DNA from: Hyphomicrobium sp.
GTDB lineage: Bacteria > Pseudomonadota > Alphaproteobacteria > Rhizobiales > Hyphomicrobiaceae
Length of the DNA: 64,000 nt
NCBI GenBank assembly: GCA_030148425.1
Contig: JASBTM010000008.1
Location: 682,001 to 746,000, forward strand
Reading direction: 5' to 3'
Shown: positions 33,205-41,359 of the stretch, one piece after another
Layout of the letters: each line of letters begins with the position of its first letter
How positions within the stretch are numbered: the stretch's first letter is position 1
Position numbers and translations under genes: made by a program
The notes under the pieces: model-generated
What the model saw: the letters and a program-made list of their open reading frames with translations, nothing else
The model's database searches: none
Told to the model about the DNA's origin: nothing

Positions 33205-36200
33205 TCGCCCGTCTCATCGCCTGGTCGGCGAAGAATCTGATGCTGGTCTTCATCGCCACGGCCTTCGTGGTGGTGGCGGGCGTTTGGGCCGTGAAAACTC
33301 TCCCGCTCGATGCCATCCCCGACCTCTCGGACACTCAGGTCATTGTCTACACTGAATTCTCCGGCCAAGCTCCGCAGGTCGTGGAGGATCAGGTCACCTA
33401 TCCGCTGACGACGTCGATGCTGACTGTGCCGCGCTCGAAGGTCGTGCGCGGGTTTTCCTTCTTCGGCGTGTCGTTCGTGTACGTCCTCTTCGAGGACGGT
33501 ACCGACATCTACTGGGCGCGCTCGCGCGTGCTTGAATATTTGAGCGCCGCCGCCAAGCGGCTGCCGGCCGGCGTGACGCCGACGCTGGGGCCCGACGCAA
33601 GCGGCGTGGGCTGGGTTTATCAATACGCGCTGCAATCCAAGAACAAATCCCTAGCGGACCTGCGCTCGATGCAGGATTGGGAAGTGCGCTTCGGATTGTC
33701 CAAGGCTGAAGGCGTGGCCGAGGTCGCAAGCGTCGGCGGCTTCGTCAAGCAATACAGCGTGACCGTGGACCCGAGCCGCCTTCGAAGCTTCAACATCCCG
33801 CTCGACAAGATCCGCGATGCCATCCGCAACAACAACATGGATGTCGGCGGCCGCACTTTGGAGGTGGCGGAGCACGAGTTCATGGTGCGTGGCCGCGGCT
33901 ACCTCAAGGGCGTGCAAGACCTCGAGAACATCGTCGTTAAGGTCGACGGCGGCACTCCTGTGCTGCTCAAGGACGTTGCCCGTGTGGAGATTGTCGGAGA
34001 CGAACGGCGCGGCATCGCCGAGCTCAACGGTGAGGGCGAGGTGGCGAGCGGCATCGCGCTGCAGCGTTACGGCGCCAACGCGTTGACCGTCATCGACAAC
34101 GTCAAGGACCGTCTGAAGGAGATCGCGCCGTCGTTGCCTGCTGGCACCGAGGTGGTGCCGGTCTACGACCGCTCTCAGCTCATCCACCGCGCCATCGAGA
34201 CCTTGAAGCACACGCTCTTCGAGGAAAGCGTCGTGGTGGCGCTGGTGTGCATCGTCTTCCTTATGCATTTCCGCAGCGCGTTAGTGGCGATCCTGATGCT
34301 GCCGGTCGGCATCCTGATGGCGTTCACCGCGATGAAGCTGCTCGGCATCGGCTCCAACATCATGAGCCTCGGCGGCATCGCCATCGCAATCGGAGCGATG
34401 ATCGACGCGGCGATCGTCATGATCGAGAACGCCCACAAGCACCTCGAGCGCGCACCGCCGGGAAAACCCCGCACCGAGATTCTTATCGAGGCGGCGACGG
34501 AGGTCGGACCAGCCCTGTTCTTCTCGCTGCTGGTCATCACGGTGTCATTCCTGCCGATCTTCACGTTGGAAGCGCAGGAAGGACGATTGTTCGGCCCGCT
34601 GGCCTTCACCAAGACCTTTGCAATGGCTGCGGCGGCCATCCTGTCTGTGACGCTGGTCCCGGCGCTGATGATCCTCTTCGTGCGCGGCCGCATCATCCCC
34701 GAGGAGAAAAACCCGATCAACAAGGCGCTCATCGCCATCTACCGCCCGATCATCAAGGGCGTACTCAAGGCGAAGACGCTGACCATCGCCCTGGCTGCGC
34801 TCATCCTCGCGGTGTCGGTATGGCCGATGACCAAGGTCGGCACCGAGTTCATGCCGAACCTCAACGAAGGCACGCTGCTCTTCATGCCGACCACGCTGCC
34901 AGGCATCAGCATCACCAAGTCGGCGGAGTTGCTGCAGACCCAGGACCGCATCATCAAGTCGTTCCCGGAAGTAGCGTCCGTTTACGGCAAGGCCGGCCGC
35001 GCGCAAACCGCCACGGACCCGGCGCCGACCGAGATGTTCGAGACTGTGGTCAACCTCAAGCCCAAGGAGGAATGGCGGCCCGGCGTGACGGTCGACAGCC
35101 TGATCGCCGAGATGGACAAGGCGCTGCAGTTCCCCGGCGTCTCCAACGCCTGGACCATGCCGATCAAGGCACGCATCGACATGCTCTCGACCGGCATCAG
35201 AACGCCGGTCGGCATCAAGGTGATCGGCACCGACCTCACCGCCATGGATCAGGTCGCCCGTCAGATTGAGACCGTTCTCAAAACCGTACCAGGAACCTCC
35301 AGCGCCTACGCCGAGCGCGCCATGGGCGGCTATTACCTCGAAATCGTTCCGAACCGCGAGCGTTTGGCCCGCTATGGACTGATGGTCTCGGACGTGCAGG
35401 ACGTCATCTCGATGGCGCTCGGCGCCGAGCCGATCACCACCACGGTCGAAGGCCGCGAACGGTATACGGTGGCCCCGCGCTACCCGCGCGATTTACGCTC
35501 GGACCCGCAGGCCATTGCCAAGGACGTGGTGGTCTCCTTGCCCGGCGGCGGCACGGTGCCATTGGGCGAAGTAGCCGACATCCGGCTCACCCAGGGCCCC
35601 ACCACCATCCGCACCGAAAACGCCAAGCTCGCAACCTACGTCTACGTCGATATCCGCGACCGCGATCTTGGCGGCTATATCGCCGACGCCAAAAGAGCGG
35701 TGGAAGCGCAAGTGAAATTGCCGCCGAGAACGTATCTCGCGTGGTCTGGGCAGTTCGAATATCTCGAACGCGCCGAAGCGCGCCTGCAGATGGTCGTCCC
35801 CGTGACGCTGATGATCATTTTCCTGCTGCTCTATCTAAACTTCCAGAGGCTGACCGAAACGCTCATCGTCATGCTGTCGCTGCCGTTCGCGTTGGTCGGC
35901 GGCTTCTGGCTGATGTGGTGGCTCGGATTCAATCTCTCGGTAGCGGTAGCGGTGGGCTTCATCGCACTGGCCGGCGTCGCTGCTGAGACCGGCGTGGTCA
36001 TGCTGATCTACCTCGACCACGCATCGCGGGAAGTGCAGGCCGAGTGCCTTCTTCAGCGACGGTCCTTCACGCGGGAAGATCTCTACCGCGCCATCATGGT
36101 CGGCGCGGTAGAGCGCGTCAGACCGAAGGTGATGACGGTGGTCGCAATCATGGCGGGGCTTTTGCCCATCATGTGGAGCACCGGCACCGGCTCGGAAGTG

Positions 36201-36359
36201 ATGCAGCGCATCGCTGTGCCGATGATCGGCGGAATGGTTTCCTCCACGCTGCTGACGCTCGTCGTCATCCCGGCGATCTATGGGCTGGTGAAGGGCTGGC
36301 GCCTGCCCTCGGAGACGACGCTCCGTGCTCACCGGCTGGAAGTGGAGCAGCAGTCATGA
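33201..36359 (+). CDS. cusA: heavy-metal efflux RND pump (CusA/CzcA family)
   Basis: 1052 residues starting at the ATG of the ATGA overlap with the adaptor gene. An in-frame reading that continues upstream lies over the adaptor gene in another frame and is not coding. Typical HME-RND features are the first helix (LMLVFIATAFVVVAGVWAV), LDAIPDLSDTQVIVYTEF, twelve membrane helices, a TM4 block with GGIAIAIGAMIDAAIVMIEN, and a final VRPKVMTVVAIMAGLLPIM. It would export Cu(I)/Ag(I) or divalent metal from periplasm or cytoplasm across the outer membrane. No outer-membrane channel gene follows, so a TolC-like protein must come from elsewhere. An inverted repeat (GGCGGC-gat-GCCGCC, 36416-36430) follows the gene. 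Confidence 0.93.
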   Translation: MIARLIAWSAKNLMLVFIATAFVVVAGVWAVKTLPLDAIPDLSDTQVIVYTEFSGQAPQVVEDQVTYPLTTSMLTVPRSKVVRGFSFFGVSFVYVLFEDGTDIYWARSRVLEYLSAAAKRLPAGVTPTLGPDASGVGWVYQYALQSKNKSLADLRSMQDWEVRFGLSKAEGVAEVASVGGFVKQYSVTVDPSRLRSFNIPLDKIRDAIRNNNMDVGGRTLEVAEHEFMVRGRGYLKGVQDLENIVVKVDGGTPVLLKDVARVEIVGDERRGIAELNGEGEVASGIALQRYGANALTVIDNVKDRLKEIAPSLPAGTEVVPVYDRSQLIHRAIETLKHTLFEESVVVALVCIVFLMHFRSALVAILMLPVGILMAFTAMKLLGIGSNIMSLGGIAIAIGAMIDAAIVMIENAHKHLERAPPGKPRTEILIEAATEVGPALFFSLLVITVSFLPIFTLEAQEGRLFGPLAFTKTFAMAAAAILSVTLVPALMILFVRGRIIPEEKNPINKALIAIYRPIIKGVLKAKTLTIALAALILAVSVWPMTKVGTEFMPNLNEGTLLFMPTTLPGISITKSAELLQTQDRIIKSFPEVASVYGKAGRAQTATDPAPTEMFETVVNLKPKEEWRPGVTVDSLIAEMDKALQFPGVSNAWTMPIKARIDMLSTGIRTPVGIKVIGTDLTAMDQVARQIETVLKTVPGTSSAYAERAMGGYYLEIVPNRERLARYGLMVSDVQDVISMALGAEPITTTVEGRERYTVAPRYPRDLRSDPQAIAKDVVVSLPGGGTVPLGEVADIRLTQGPTTIRTENAKLATYVYVDIRDRDLGGYIADAKRAVEAQVKLPPRTYLAWSGQFEYLERAEARLQMVVPVTLMIIFLLLYLNFQRLTETLIVMLSLPFALVGGFWLMWWLGFNLSVAVAVGFIALAGVAAETGVVMLIYLDHASREVQAECLLQRRSFTREDLYRAIMVGAVERVRPKVMTVVAIMAGLLPIMWSTGTGSEVMQRIAVPMIGGMVSSTLLTLVVIPAIYGLVKGWRLPSETTLRAHRLEVEQQS

Positions 36360-36445
36360 TGCATCGAGACGGCCACGATCGACATGCGCGGATCAACCAT
36401 TCAAACACGGCAAGGCGGCGATGCCGCCATGCTCGCTCCTTCTGC

Positions 36446-36895
36446 TCAACGGAGCGCCTCCGCGAGTCGTAGCAGCATCGCGGTGACAACCTGGGGATCA
36501 AGAGGTGCCGCAGCGTTCCGCGCACGTGCTTCTGCATCGGCCACGATCCCAGACGCCGCTTGCAAGGCATCCCGACCCAACGCCGTCAGCTCGGTCGTTT
36601 GCACTCGCCCGTGTTCGGGATGGGGTGTACGTGCGATAAAGCCCGAGCGCTCAAGCGCGACCAGGATTGCCTGCATCGTTTGTGGAGTCACAAAGGCGCG
36701 GCGCGCGAGTGCGGCGTTCGAGGCACCTGGTTCGACCTCCAAGAAGGCGAGGACCGCATACTGGGGCGTGGTCAGTCCAATTTCCCGCAATCCAGTGTCC
36801 AACCGGGTGCGAAGAGCCTGTTGAGCCTGCTTCAACGCAAAGCCGATCGTCGCGTACGGGTCGCCCATTAGCGGACCAACATCCTGACTTGACAT
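36446..36895 (-). CDS. MarR-family transcriptional regulator
   Basis: 149 residues with the winged-helix MarR fold: GLREIGLTTPQYAVLAFLEVEPG, NAALARRAFVTPQTMQAILVALERSGFIAR (recognition helix), and the wing HPEHGRVQTTELTALGRDAL. It is divergent from the VOC enzyme at 36963, with two palindromes in the 67-base gap, one of which overlaps this gene's own start codon; autorepression and control of the VOC gene are the natural reading. The ATG at 36895 is favoured over an upstream one in the palindromic region. The inducer is unknown. Confidence 0.9.
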   Translation of the reverse strand: MSSQDVGPLMGDPYATIGFALKQAQQALRTRLDTGLREIGLTTPQYAVLAFLEVEPGASNAALARRAFVTPQTMQAILVALERSGFIARTPHPEHGRVQTTELTALGRDALQAASGIVADAEARARNAAAPLDPQVVTAMLLRLAEALR

Positions 36896-36932
36896 ATAAG
36901 GGCCCTTATATAGTATCAGCCTCCTGATACTA
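36894..36932. promoter_or_regulatory. double palindrome, probable MarR operators
   Basis: Two adjacent perfect palindromes. ATATAAGGGCCCTTATAT (36894-36911) includes the start-codon region of the MarR gene. TAGTATCAG-N4-CTGATACTA (36911-36932) is centred in the intergenic region. Both have the size (18-22 bases) and symmetry of MarR-family operators, and together they cover most of the 67-base divergent promoter region. Confidence 0.75.
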
Positions 36933-36962
36933 ACAGTCTGCATAGCATAAGAAAGCCCAGCC

Positions 36963-37334
36963 ATGCCCCATCTGATCGGACCCGATTTCATTGGCATTCA
37001 AGCCGAAGATCTCGATGCTGCACGAACCTTCTACTCAGAGGTCGTCGGGCTGAAGGTCGCCGCCAATAGCCCGCCTGGCGCCGTAGTGTTCGACACCAAG
37101 CCGGTCCCGTTTGCCGTCCGCAAGCCCCTGGCCGACCTTGGAAATGCGAGCGAGCTTGGCTTGGGCGTCGCTATCTGGTTCGGCTGCGATGACGCCGACG
37201 GCCTGCACGACCATCTCGTTGCGCAGGGCACGCCAATCGTCTTCGCGCCGAAGGATGGGCCGTTTGGTCGCTACTTCGCGTTTCGCGACCCGTTTGGCTA
37301 CACGATTACGCCCCACACGGTCGCGCACTCTTGA
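36963..37334 (+). CDS. VOC-superfamily (glyoxalase/bleomycin resistance-like) protein
   Basis: 123 residues: FIGIQAEDLDAARTFYSEVVGLKV at the start, GVAIWFGCDDADGLHDHLVAQG, and FGRYFAFRDPFGYTITPHT at the end. The paired beta-alpha-beta modules and the late RDPFGY are typical of single-domain VOC enzymes or binding proteins. The role could be a dioxygenase, thiol transferase or drug-binding protein; the divergent MarR regulator hints at detoxification of a small organic molecule. The 189 bases downstream (37335-37523) hold no convincing gene. Confidence 0.85.
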   Translation: MPHLIGPDFIGIQAEDLDAARTFYSEVVGLKVAANSPPGAVVFDTKPVPFAVRKPLADLGNASELGLGVAIWFGCDDADGLHDHLVAQGTPIVFAPKDGPFGRYFAFRDPFGYTITPHTVAHS

Positions 37335-37523
37335 GCATGGAATGATTGGAGACGGGCAGCTGCAAGTTGCATGCTGGTTGGTGGCGCGCATTGTCGCCAA
37401 AACCGTCCGTCAGCTTAGCGGCATCGGAAACACCAATTACGATCCGGTGCCGCCATCGGCATTTTGTTGGCGGGCCGTGAACGATGAAGATGGGCACTAT
37501 GCCTACGCCACAGCCACCTAAAT

Positions 37524-38432
37524 CTACGCGATAGCTCTCCCATTCAGGAATGCCGGTGGCTGTTCCTCCAGCAGCGATAAAATGGCCCGAATCCGTGGCG
37601 GAACAGGTCTAATGGCCGGATAGAGAGCGTTGACATCAAACCCCGGCACGACAAACCCAGGGAGGAGTTGTGTCAGCCTGCCGCCGGCGAGTTCTTCAGT
37701 GCAGACGGGTTCTTGTAAAACGCCGATACCGGCTCCGTCCAACAGCATGGCATGGAGTGGCCGCCAATGGCTCATGCTCAAAGCGATGTTGATGGGAGCC
37801 AGTTCGGTCTGCTGATCCGCGGAGACCAAGGGAAGCCGTCCGTCATTGAACAGCCCCGACACGCGAAGGAAAGGATGATCGACAAGATCGTTCGGACTTT
37901 CCGGTGTTCCATGACGATCGAGATAGATCGGCGCCGCCACCAAAATGCGGCGGACGCGCCCAAGCCGGCGGGCGACGAAGCTACCGCTGCCGCAATCCCC
38001 AAGACGCAGCGAAATATCGACTCCCTCCGTCACCGGATCGACGATCCGGTCGTTGAGCACCAACTCGATTTTAAGCTGCGGATGACGCTCGCGCAGGCGG
38101 AGCAGGATCGGAGGCAAGACGACTTCACCCACACCGTGAGGCGCGGCGATCCGCAGCGTGCCGCGTAGAGGCTGGTCCCCAGCGGCGACTGCTAGAGCAC
38201 CATCGGCGGCCTCAAGCACCTCTTTGCTGCGTTCGTAGAAGGCTGTCCCCACGTCGGTGACTGAAATCTTGCGCGTGTTTCGGCGCAGCAGGCACACACC
38301 CAGGTAAGCTTCCAGCCGGTCGATGCGTTCGCTGATGGCTGGCTGGCCGACACCGAGATCACGGGCGGCGGCTGACATGCTGCCCCGCTCGACCACCCTC
38401 ACATAAACGCGCATCGCCGCAAGCAAGTCCAT
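37524..38432 (-). CDS. LysR-family transcriptional regulator
   Basis: 302 residues. An N-terminal winged helix-turn-helix (MRVYVRVVERGSMSAAARDLGVGQPAISERIDRLEAYLG, key A-A-x-x-L and Q-x-A-I-S positions) is followed by the periplasmic-binding-protein-like effector domain (from about residue 90). It is divergent from the MBL-fold lactonase-like gene across 165 bases, with a TATCGG-N5-CCGATA operator candidate just before its own start. The usual LysR pattern predicts autorepression and effector-dependent activation of the neighbour. A second ATG two codons upstream (38438) is possible. Confidence 0.92.
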   Translation of the reverse strand: MDLLAAMRVYVRVVERGSMSAAARDLGVGQPAISERIDRLEAYLGVCLLRRNTRKISVTDVGTAFYERSKEVLEAADGALAVAAGDQPLRGTLRIAAPHGVGEVVLPPILLRLRERHPQLKIELVLNDRIVDPVTEGVDISLRLGDCGSGSFVARRLGRVRRILVAAPIYLDRHGTPESPNDLVDHPFLRVSGLFNDGRLPLVSADQQTELAPINIALSMSHWRPLHAMLLDGAGIGVLQEPVCTEELAGGRLTQLLPGFVVPGFDVNALYPAIRPVPPRIRAILSLLEEQPPAFLNGRAIA

Positions 38433-38442
38433 GAGCACAATA

Positions 38443-38459
38443 TATCGGCTTCTCCGATA
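38443..38459. promoter_or_regulatory. LysR-type operator candidate
   Basis: TATCGG-N5-CCGATA, a perfect interrupted palindrome fitting the T-N11-A LysR box, 11 bases upstream of the lysR-type gene's start. A second related half site occurs near 38572 (GTATCGGTATAG) close to the likely -10 region of the divergent MBL gene. Confidence 0.65.
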
Positions 38460-38597
38460 AATGTAAGCGGACGATCCGGCCTACCCTCTGCGTAGCCGAT
38501 AGACGACATAAGCGCCGGTCACGGTGAAATCGAAACTCGCATTTTTCAGTCGTACGCGAAGACTGACTCCGTATCGGTATAGTTGGAGAGAAGCATT

Positions 38598-39389
38598 ATG
38601 AGTGAAATTCGGCTGTATATGTTTCAATCCGGTACCCAGAGATGCAAAGTTCACGATATCAAGATGAACCAGGGTAATGCGGCTGATTATGAAATCCCTG
38701 TTCCCTGGTTTCTACTTGCTCATCCCAAGGGCAATGTCGTGATTGATGGCGGCCTAGCGGCCGAGGGATTGGCTGATCCGCGTGCTTATTGGGGGGATGC
38801 CGTCGATAGCTACCAGCCCGTGATGAGCGAGAGCCAAGGATGCGTCGCACAACTGGCAACACTTGGCCTTACCCCAGAAGACATTCGTTTTGTCGTGCTG
38901 TCTCACCTGCATTCTGACCATACCGGCGCCGTCGGCCGCTTCCCCAAGGCGATGCACATCGTGCAGCGGCGAGAATATGAATATGCCTTCACGCCCGATT
39001 GGTTCGCTGCCGGCGCCTACGTCCGCAAGGATTTCGATCGCCCTGGGCTGAAGTGGCAATTTCTGGAAGGCGATGCGACCGACGGCTATGACCTGTACGG
39101 CGACGGGACACTCCAGATGGTGTTCACACCGGGTCATACCCTCGGCCACCAGTCCTTCTTGGTGACGTTGCCCAATAGCGGGTCGATTCTGCTGGCTGCC
39201 GATGCAGTCTATACGATGGACCATTGGCACGAAAAGGCTCTACCCGGCTTTCTGGCATCTGCCGTGGATACGGTGCGGTCGGTTCGCAAATTGCAGGCTC
39301 TGGCGAGACAGGCAGACGCCACCGTGGTTACAGGCCACGATCCAGAGGCCTGGCCTGGATTCAAGCTGGCTCCAGCCTATTACAATTAA
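38598..39389 (+). CDS. MBL-fold hydrolase of the N-acyl-homoserine lactonase (AiiA/AttM) type
   Basis: 263 residues. Metallo-beta-lactamase fold with the di-zinc motif SHLHSDHTG (H103, H105, D107, H108), the third-site histidine in TPGHTLGHQS, the bridging Asp in LAADAVY and a final His in VTGHDPEAWP. The overall pattern, including the long N-terminal arm ending in VIDGG, matches AHL lactonases that open homoserine-lactone signal rings. Other lactones are equally possible substrates. No signal peptide. Expression is probably controlled by the divergent LysR regulator. GGAGAG precedes the ATG at 38598. Confidence 0.82.
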   Translation: MSEIRLYMFQSGTQRCKVHDIKMNQGNAADYEIPVPWFLLAHPKGNVVIDGGLAAEGLADPRAYWGDAVDSYQPVMSESQGCVAQLATLGLTPEDIRFVVLSHLHSDHTGAVGRFPKAMHIVQRREYEYAFTPDWFAAGAYVRKDFDRPGLKWQFLEGDATDGYDLYGDGTLQMVFTPGHTLGHQSFLVTLPNSGSILLAADAVYTMDHWHEKALPGFLASAVDTVRSVRKLQALARQADATVVTGHDPEAWPGFKLAPAYYN

Positions 39390-39479
39390 GATGCACCGTT
39401 TTGATCCGCAGCCCCGGAAGAAGGAGAGCTATAGCGACCTGGCGGTCACCGGATATCGCGGGATACTGTAGCGTAGGGA

Positions 39480-39569
39480 TGGCGGAGAGAGTGGGATTCG
39501 AACCCACGAGACCCTTACGAGCCTACACGCGTTCCAGGCGAGCGCCTTCAACCACTCGGCCATCTCTCC
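39480..39569 (-). tRNA. tRNA-Ser (anticodon GGA)
   Basis: The complement folds as a class II tRNA: 7-bp acceptor stem GGAGAGA/TCTCTCC, D arm with GGCCGAGTGGTTGAAGGC, anticodon loop CTGGAAC (GGA, reading UCC/UCU), a long variable arm, and T arm GTGGGTTCGAATCCCAC. The discriminator is G, as in serine tRNAs, and the 3' CCA is encoded. It lies at the right end of the accessory stretch 30.7-39.4 kb with its 3' end facing that stretch. Confidence 0.95.
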
Positions 39570-39704
39570 GTCCGGCCTGGAAGCGGCGCACTATACGCAT
39601 CCGCGCTCCAAGCGCAACGGCCGCCTGAAACGATTTTCTGGAAACTTGACCACCGCCCCAATGCGCCTCAAAACGGTTCAGGGCCACTCGGACGAGCGCC
39701 GTTC

Positions 39705-40196
39705 ATGACCAGTTCCATGCTCCTTAAAGTATCTGCCGGATTGGCGGTTTTGTCCGCAACGGCGTACTTCTGGCTGTGGTACGAGACCGGCGAACCTGCG
39801 CCCGCCGCGCTGCTGCACGTCGCAGCGGCCTCCCTCTTGGTCGCGCTGATTGCAAGCGTGGTGAACCCCGAAACACGCCCCCGCCTGATGCTGCGGTTTC
39901 TCGCCGCGCTCTTCGCCTTGTTCACGCTGATCTCGTTCGCCGCTGATGTTTCCCGGCCCCGAAGCGACGGGGAAGGCGCCATATCGTTGCTGCAGCATCT
40001 GCAAAACATGGCGCCGGCTTTCCTATCGGCGCTTGAGCACACCATATCGCACGCAGCCGCCCCCTTTGTCTGGAACCCTATTCTGACCTCGGTCCTGTCG
40101 CTTCCGGCGACGATGATTTTCCTGCTTCTGGCCATCGCCTGCGGCTTCCTAGGCCGTCCCCGGCGCCGGGTGCGGATTTTCGCCAACGACTATTGA
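39705..40196 (+). CDS. membrane protein, unknown function
   Basis: 163 residues with four hydrophobic segments (about 8-27, 35-52, 64-82 and 128-149) and a basic C-terminus (GRPRRRVRIFANDY). No family recognised. It starts 136 bases from the tRNA-Ser gene and is followed by msrA on the same strand after 119 bases. Confidence 0.65.
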   Translation: MTSSMLLKVSAGLAVLSATAYFWLWYETGEPAPAALLHVAAASLLVALIASVVNPETRPRLMLRFLAALFALFTLISFAADVSRPRSDGEGAISLLQHLQNMAPAFLSALEHTISHAAAPFVWNPILTSVLSLPATMIFLLLAIACGFLGRPRRRVRIFANDY

Positions 40197-40315
40197 AGCC
40201 CCCGATTTTGCGCGCCATTTGCGCTGAGACGCTATTCTGAGGATGGTTTGAAACGAACGCGGCTCTGCCGTCGTATTCTTGGGCACAATCCCAAAGAAGA
40301 AAAAGGAGCCAATCC

Positions 40316-40990
40316 ATGTTCGCACGGAAACACGTTGCCATGCCGGCGCCCGAGACCGCGCCGAAGGGCCGCCCGACGCCGATCCTCCCCGCCAATGCCG
40401 AGCACTACATTTTCTCGCGCCCCTTGAACGGCCCTTACCCGGCCGGATTGGAAGTGGCGGTCTTCGGTCTCGGCTGCTTCTGGGGTGCGGAGCGCCTGTT
40501 CTGGCAGCTCGGCGACGGCATCTGGATTACGGCCGTCGGCTATGCTGGCGGCTTTACCCCGAACGCGACCTACGAAGAGGTCTGCACCGGCCGCACGGGG
40601 CACACAGAGGTTGTCGTCGTTGTCTACGATCCGAAGAGCATTTCTTACGACACGTTGCTGAAGACCTTCTGGGAAGCACACGATCCCACCCAGGGCTTCC
40701 GGCAGGGAAATGATGTCGGCACGCAGTACCGCTCGGCGATCTACACGACCACGCCCGAGCAGCTGGCGATGGCCGAAGCTTCAAAGAAAGCCTACGAAGC
40801 GGCAATCGCGGGCAAGGGCTACGGCCCCATCACGACCGAGATCAAGGCTTCGCCTCCGGTTTATCTGGCGGAGGAACATCATCAGCAGTACCTGGGCAAG
40901 ATTCCGCACGGGTACTGTGGCCTGAAGGGAACCGGCGTCACGTGTCCAGCGCCGTCAGCCCAAACGGCTTCGGACGTCGCGCAAAGCTGA
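40316..40990 (+). CDS. msrA: peptide-methionine (S)-S-oxide reductase
   Basis: 224 residues, full-length for the longer MsrA type. The catalytic motif GCFWG has Cys54. [29 protein letters not shown] and GTQYRSAIY are conserved substrate-site blocks. Two C-terminal cysteines ([14 protein letters not shown]) are placed to act as resolving cysteines. It reduces methionine sulfoxide in oxidised proteins with thioredoxin. No fused MsrB and no signal peptide, so cytoplasmic. AAAAGGAGC precedes the ATG. Confidence 0.95.
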   Translation: MFARKHVAMPAPETAPKGRPTPILPANAEHYIFSRPLNGPYPAGLEVAVFGLGCFWGAERLFWQLGDGIWITAVGYAGGFTPNATYEEVCTGRTGHTEVVVVVYDPKSISYDTLLKTFWEAHDPTQGFRQGNDVGTQYRSAIYTTTPEQLAMAEASKKAYEAAIAGKGYGPITTEIKASPPVYLAEEHHQQYLGKIPHGYCGLKGTGVTCPAPSAQTASDVAQS

Positions 40991-41160
40991 AGTCTTCCGG
41001 ACTTCGTCCCAATGCCATCTTCGGGTTTGCCCGAGGATGGCATCCGCGATTTCTTCCGCCGAATTGTCAGCCCCGGCCAGTGCTCCTTTGCCAGGCCGAC
41101 CCATCGTTCTCCCGTTGCATCAGGATGACGAGGAGCGAATTCTCTCGAACAACTGAAAGT

Positions 41161-41242
41161 GTCATCCTCGGCTTTATGCCGAGGATCCATCTCGCCATGC
41201 GCGCAGCTTCGTAATGGATCCTCGGGACGAGCCGAGGATGAC
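41161..41242 (-). repeat. REP/BIME-like palindromic repeat, family B (inverted copy)
   Basis: GTCATCCTCGG...CCGAGGATCCAT on the left and ATGGATCCTCGG...CCGAGGATGAC on the right: two hairpins, with the same arms as the element at 12561-12644 in opposite order. It lies in the 369-base gap between msrA and mepA, together with a partial third repeat type beginning GTCATTCCGGG at about 41301. No gene is visible in this gap. Confidence 0.8.
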
Positions 41243-41359
41243 AGCATTGGAATGCTCGTCTTTCAACTCGAAGCAGCAGACGCCGACAGCGCCCCCCTCT
41301 GTCATTCCGGGCGAGCCCTTTTTGCGAGATCCGGGACCCAGACTTCATCGCCACACGGC

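Noticed and set aside
37306..37497. 63-codon minus-strand frame after the LysR gene beginning MPIFIVHGP
   Set aside because: The start faintly recalls 4-oxalocrotonate tautomerase-like proteins with N-terminal proline, but the rest does not, and it overlaps the VOC gene end; too weak to call.
39224..39628. Open frame across tRNA-Ser containing the string ERVGFEPTRP
   Set aside because: This is the well-known false protein produced by translating a tRNA gene in the antisense direction; the tRNA explains the sequence.
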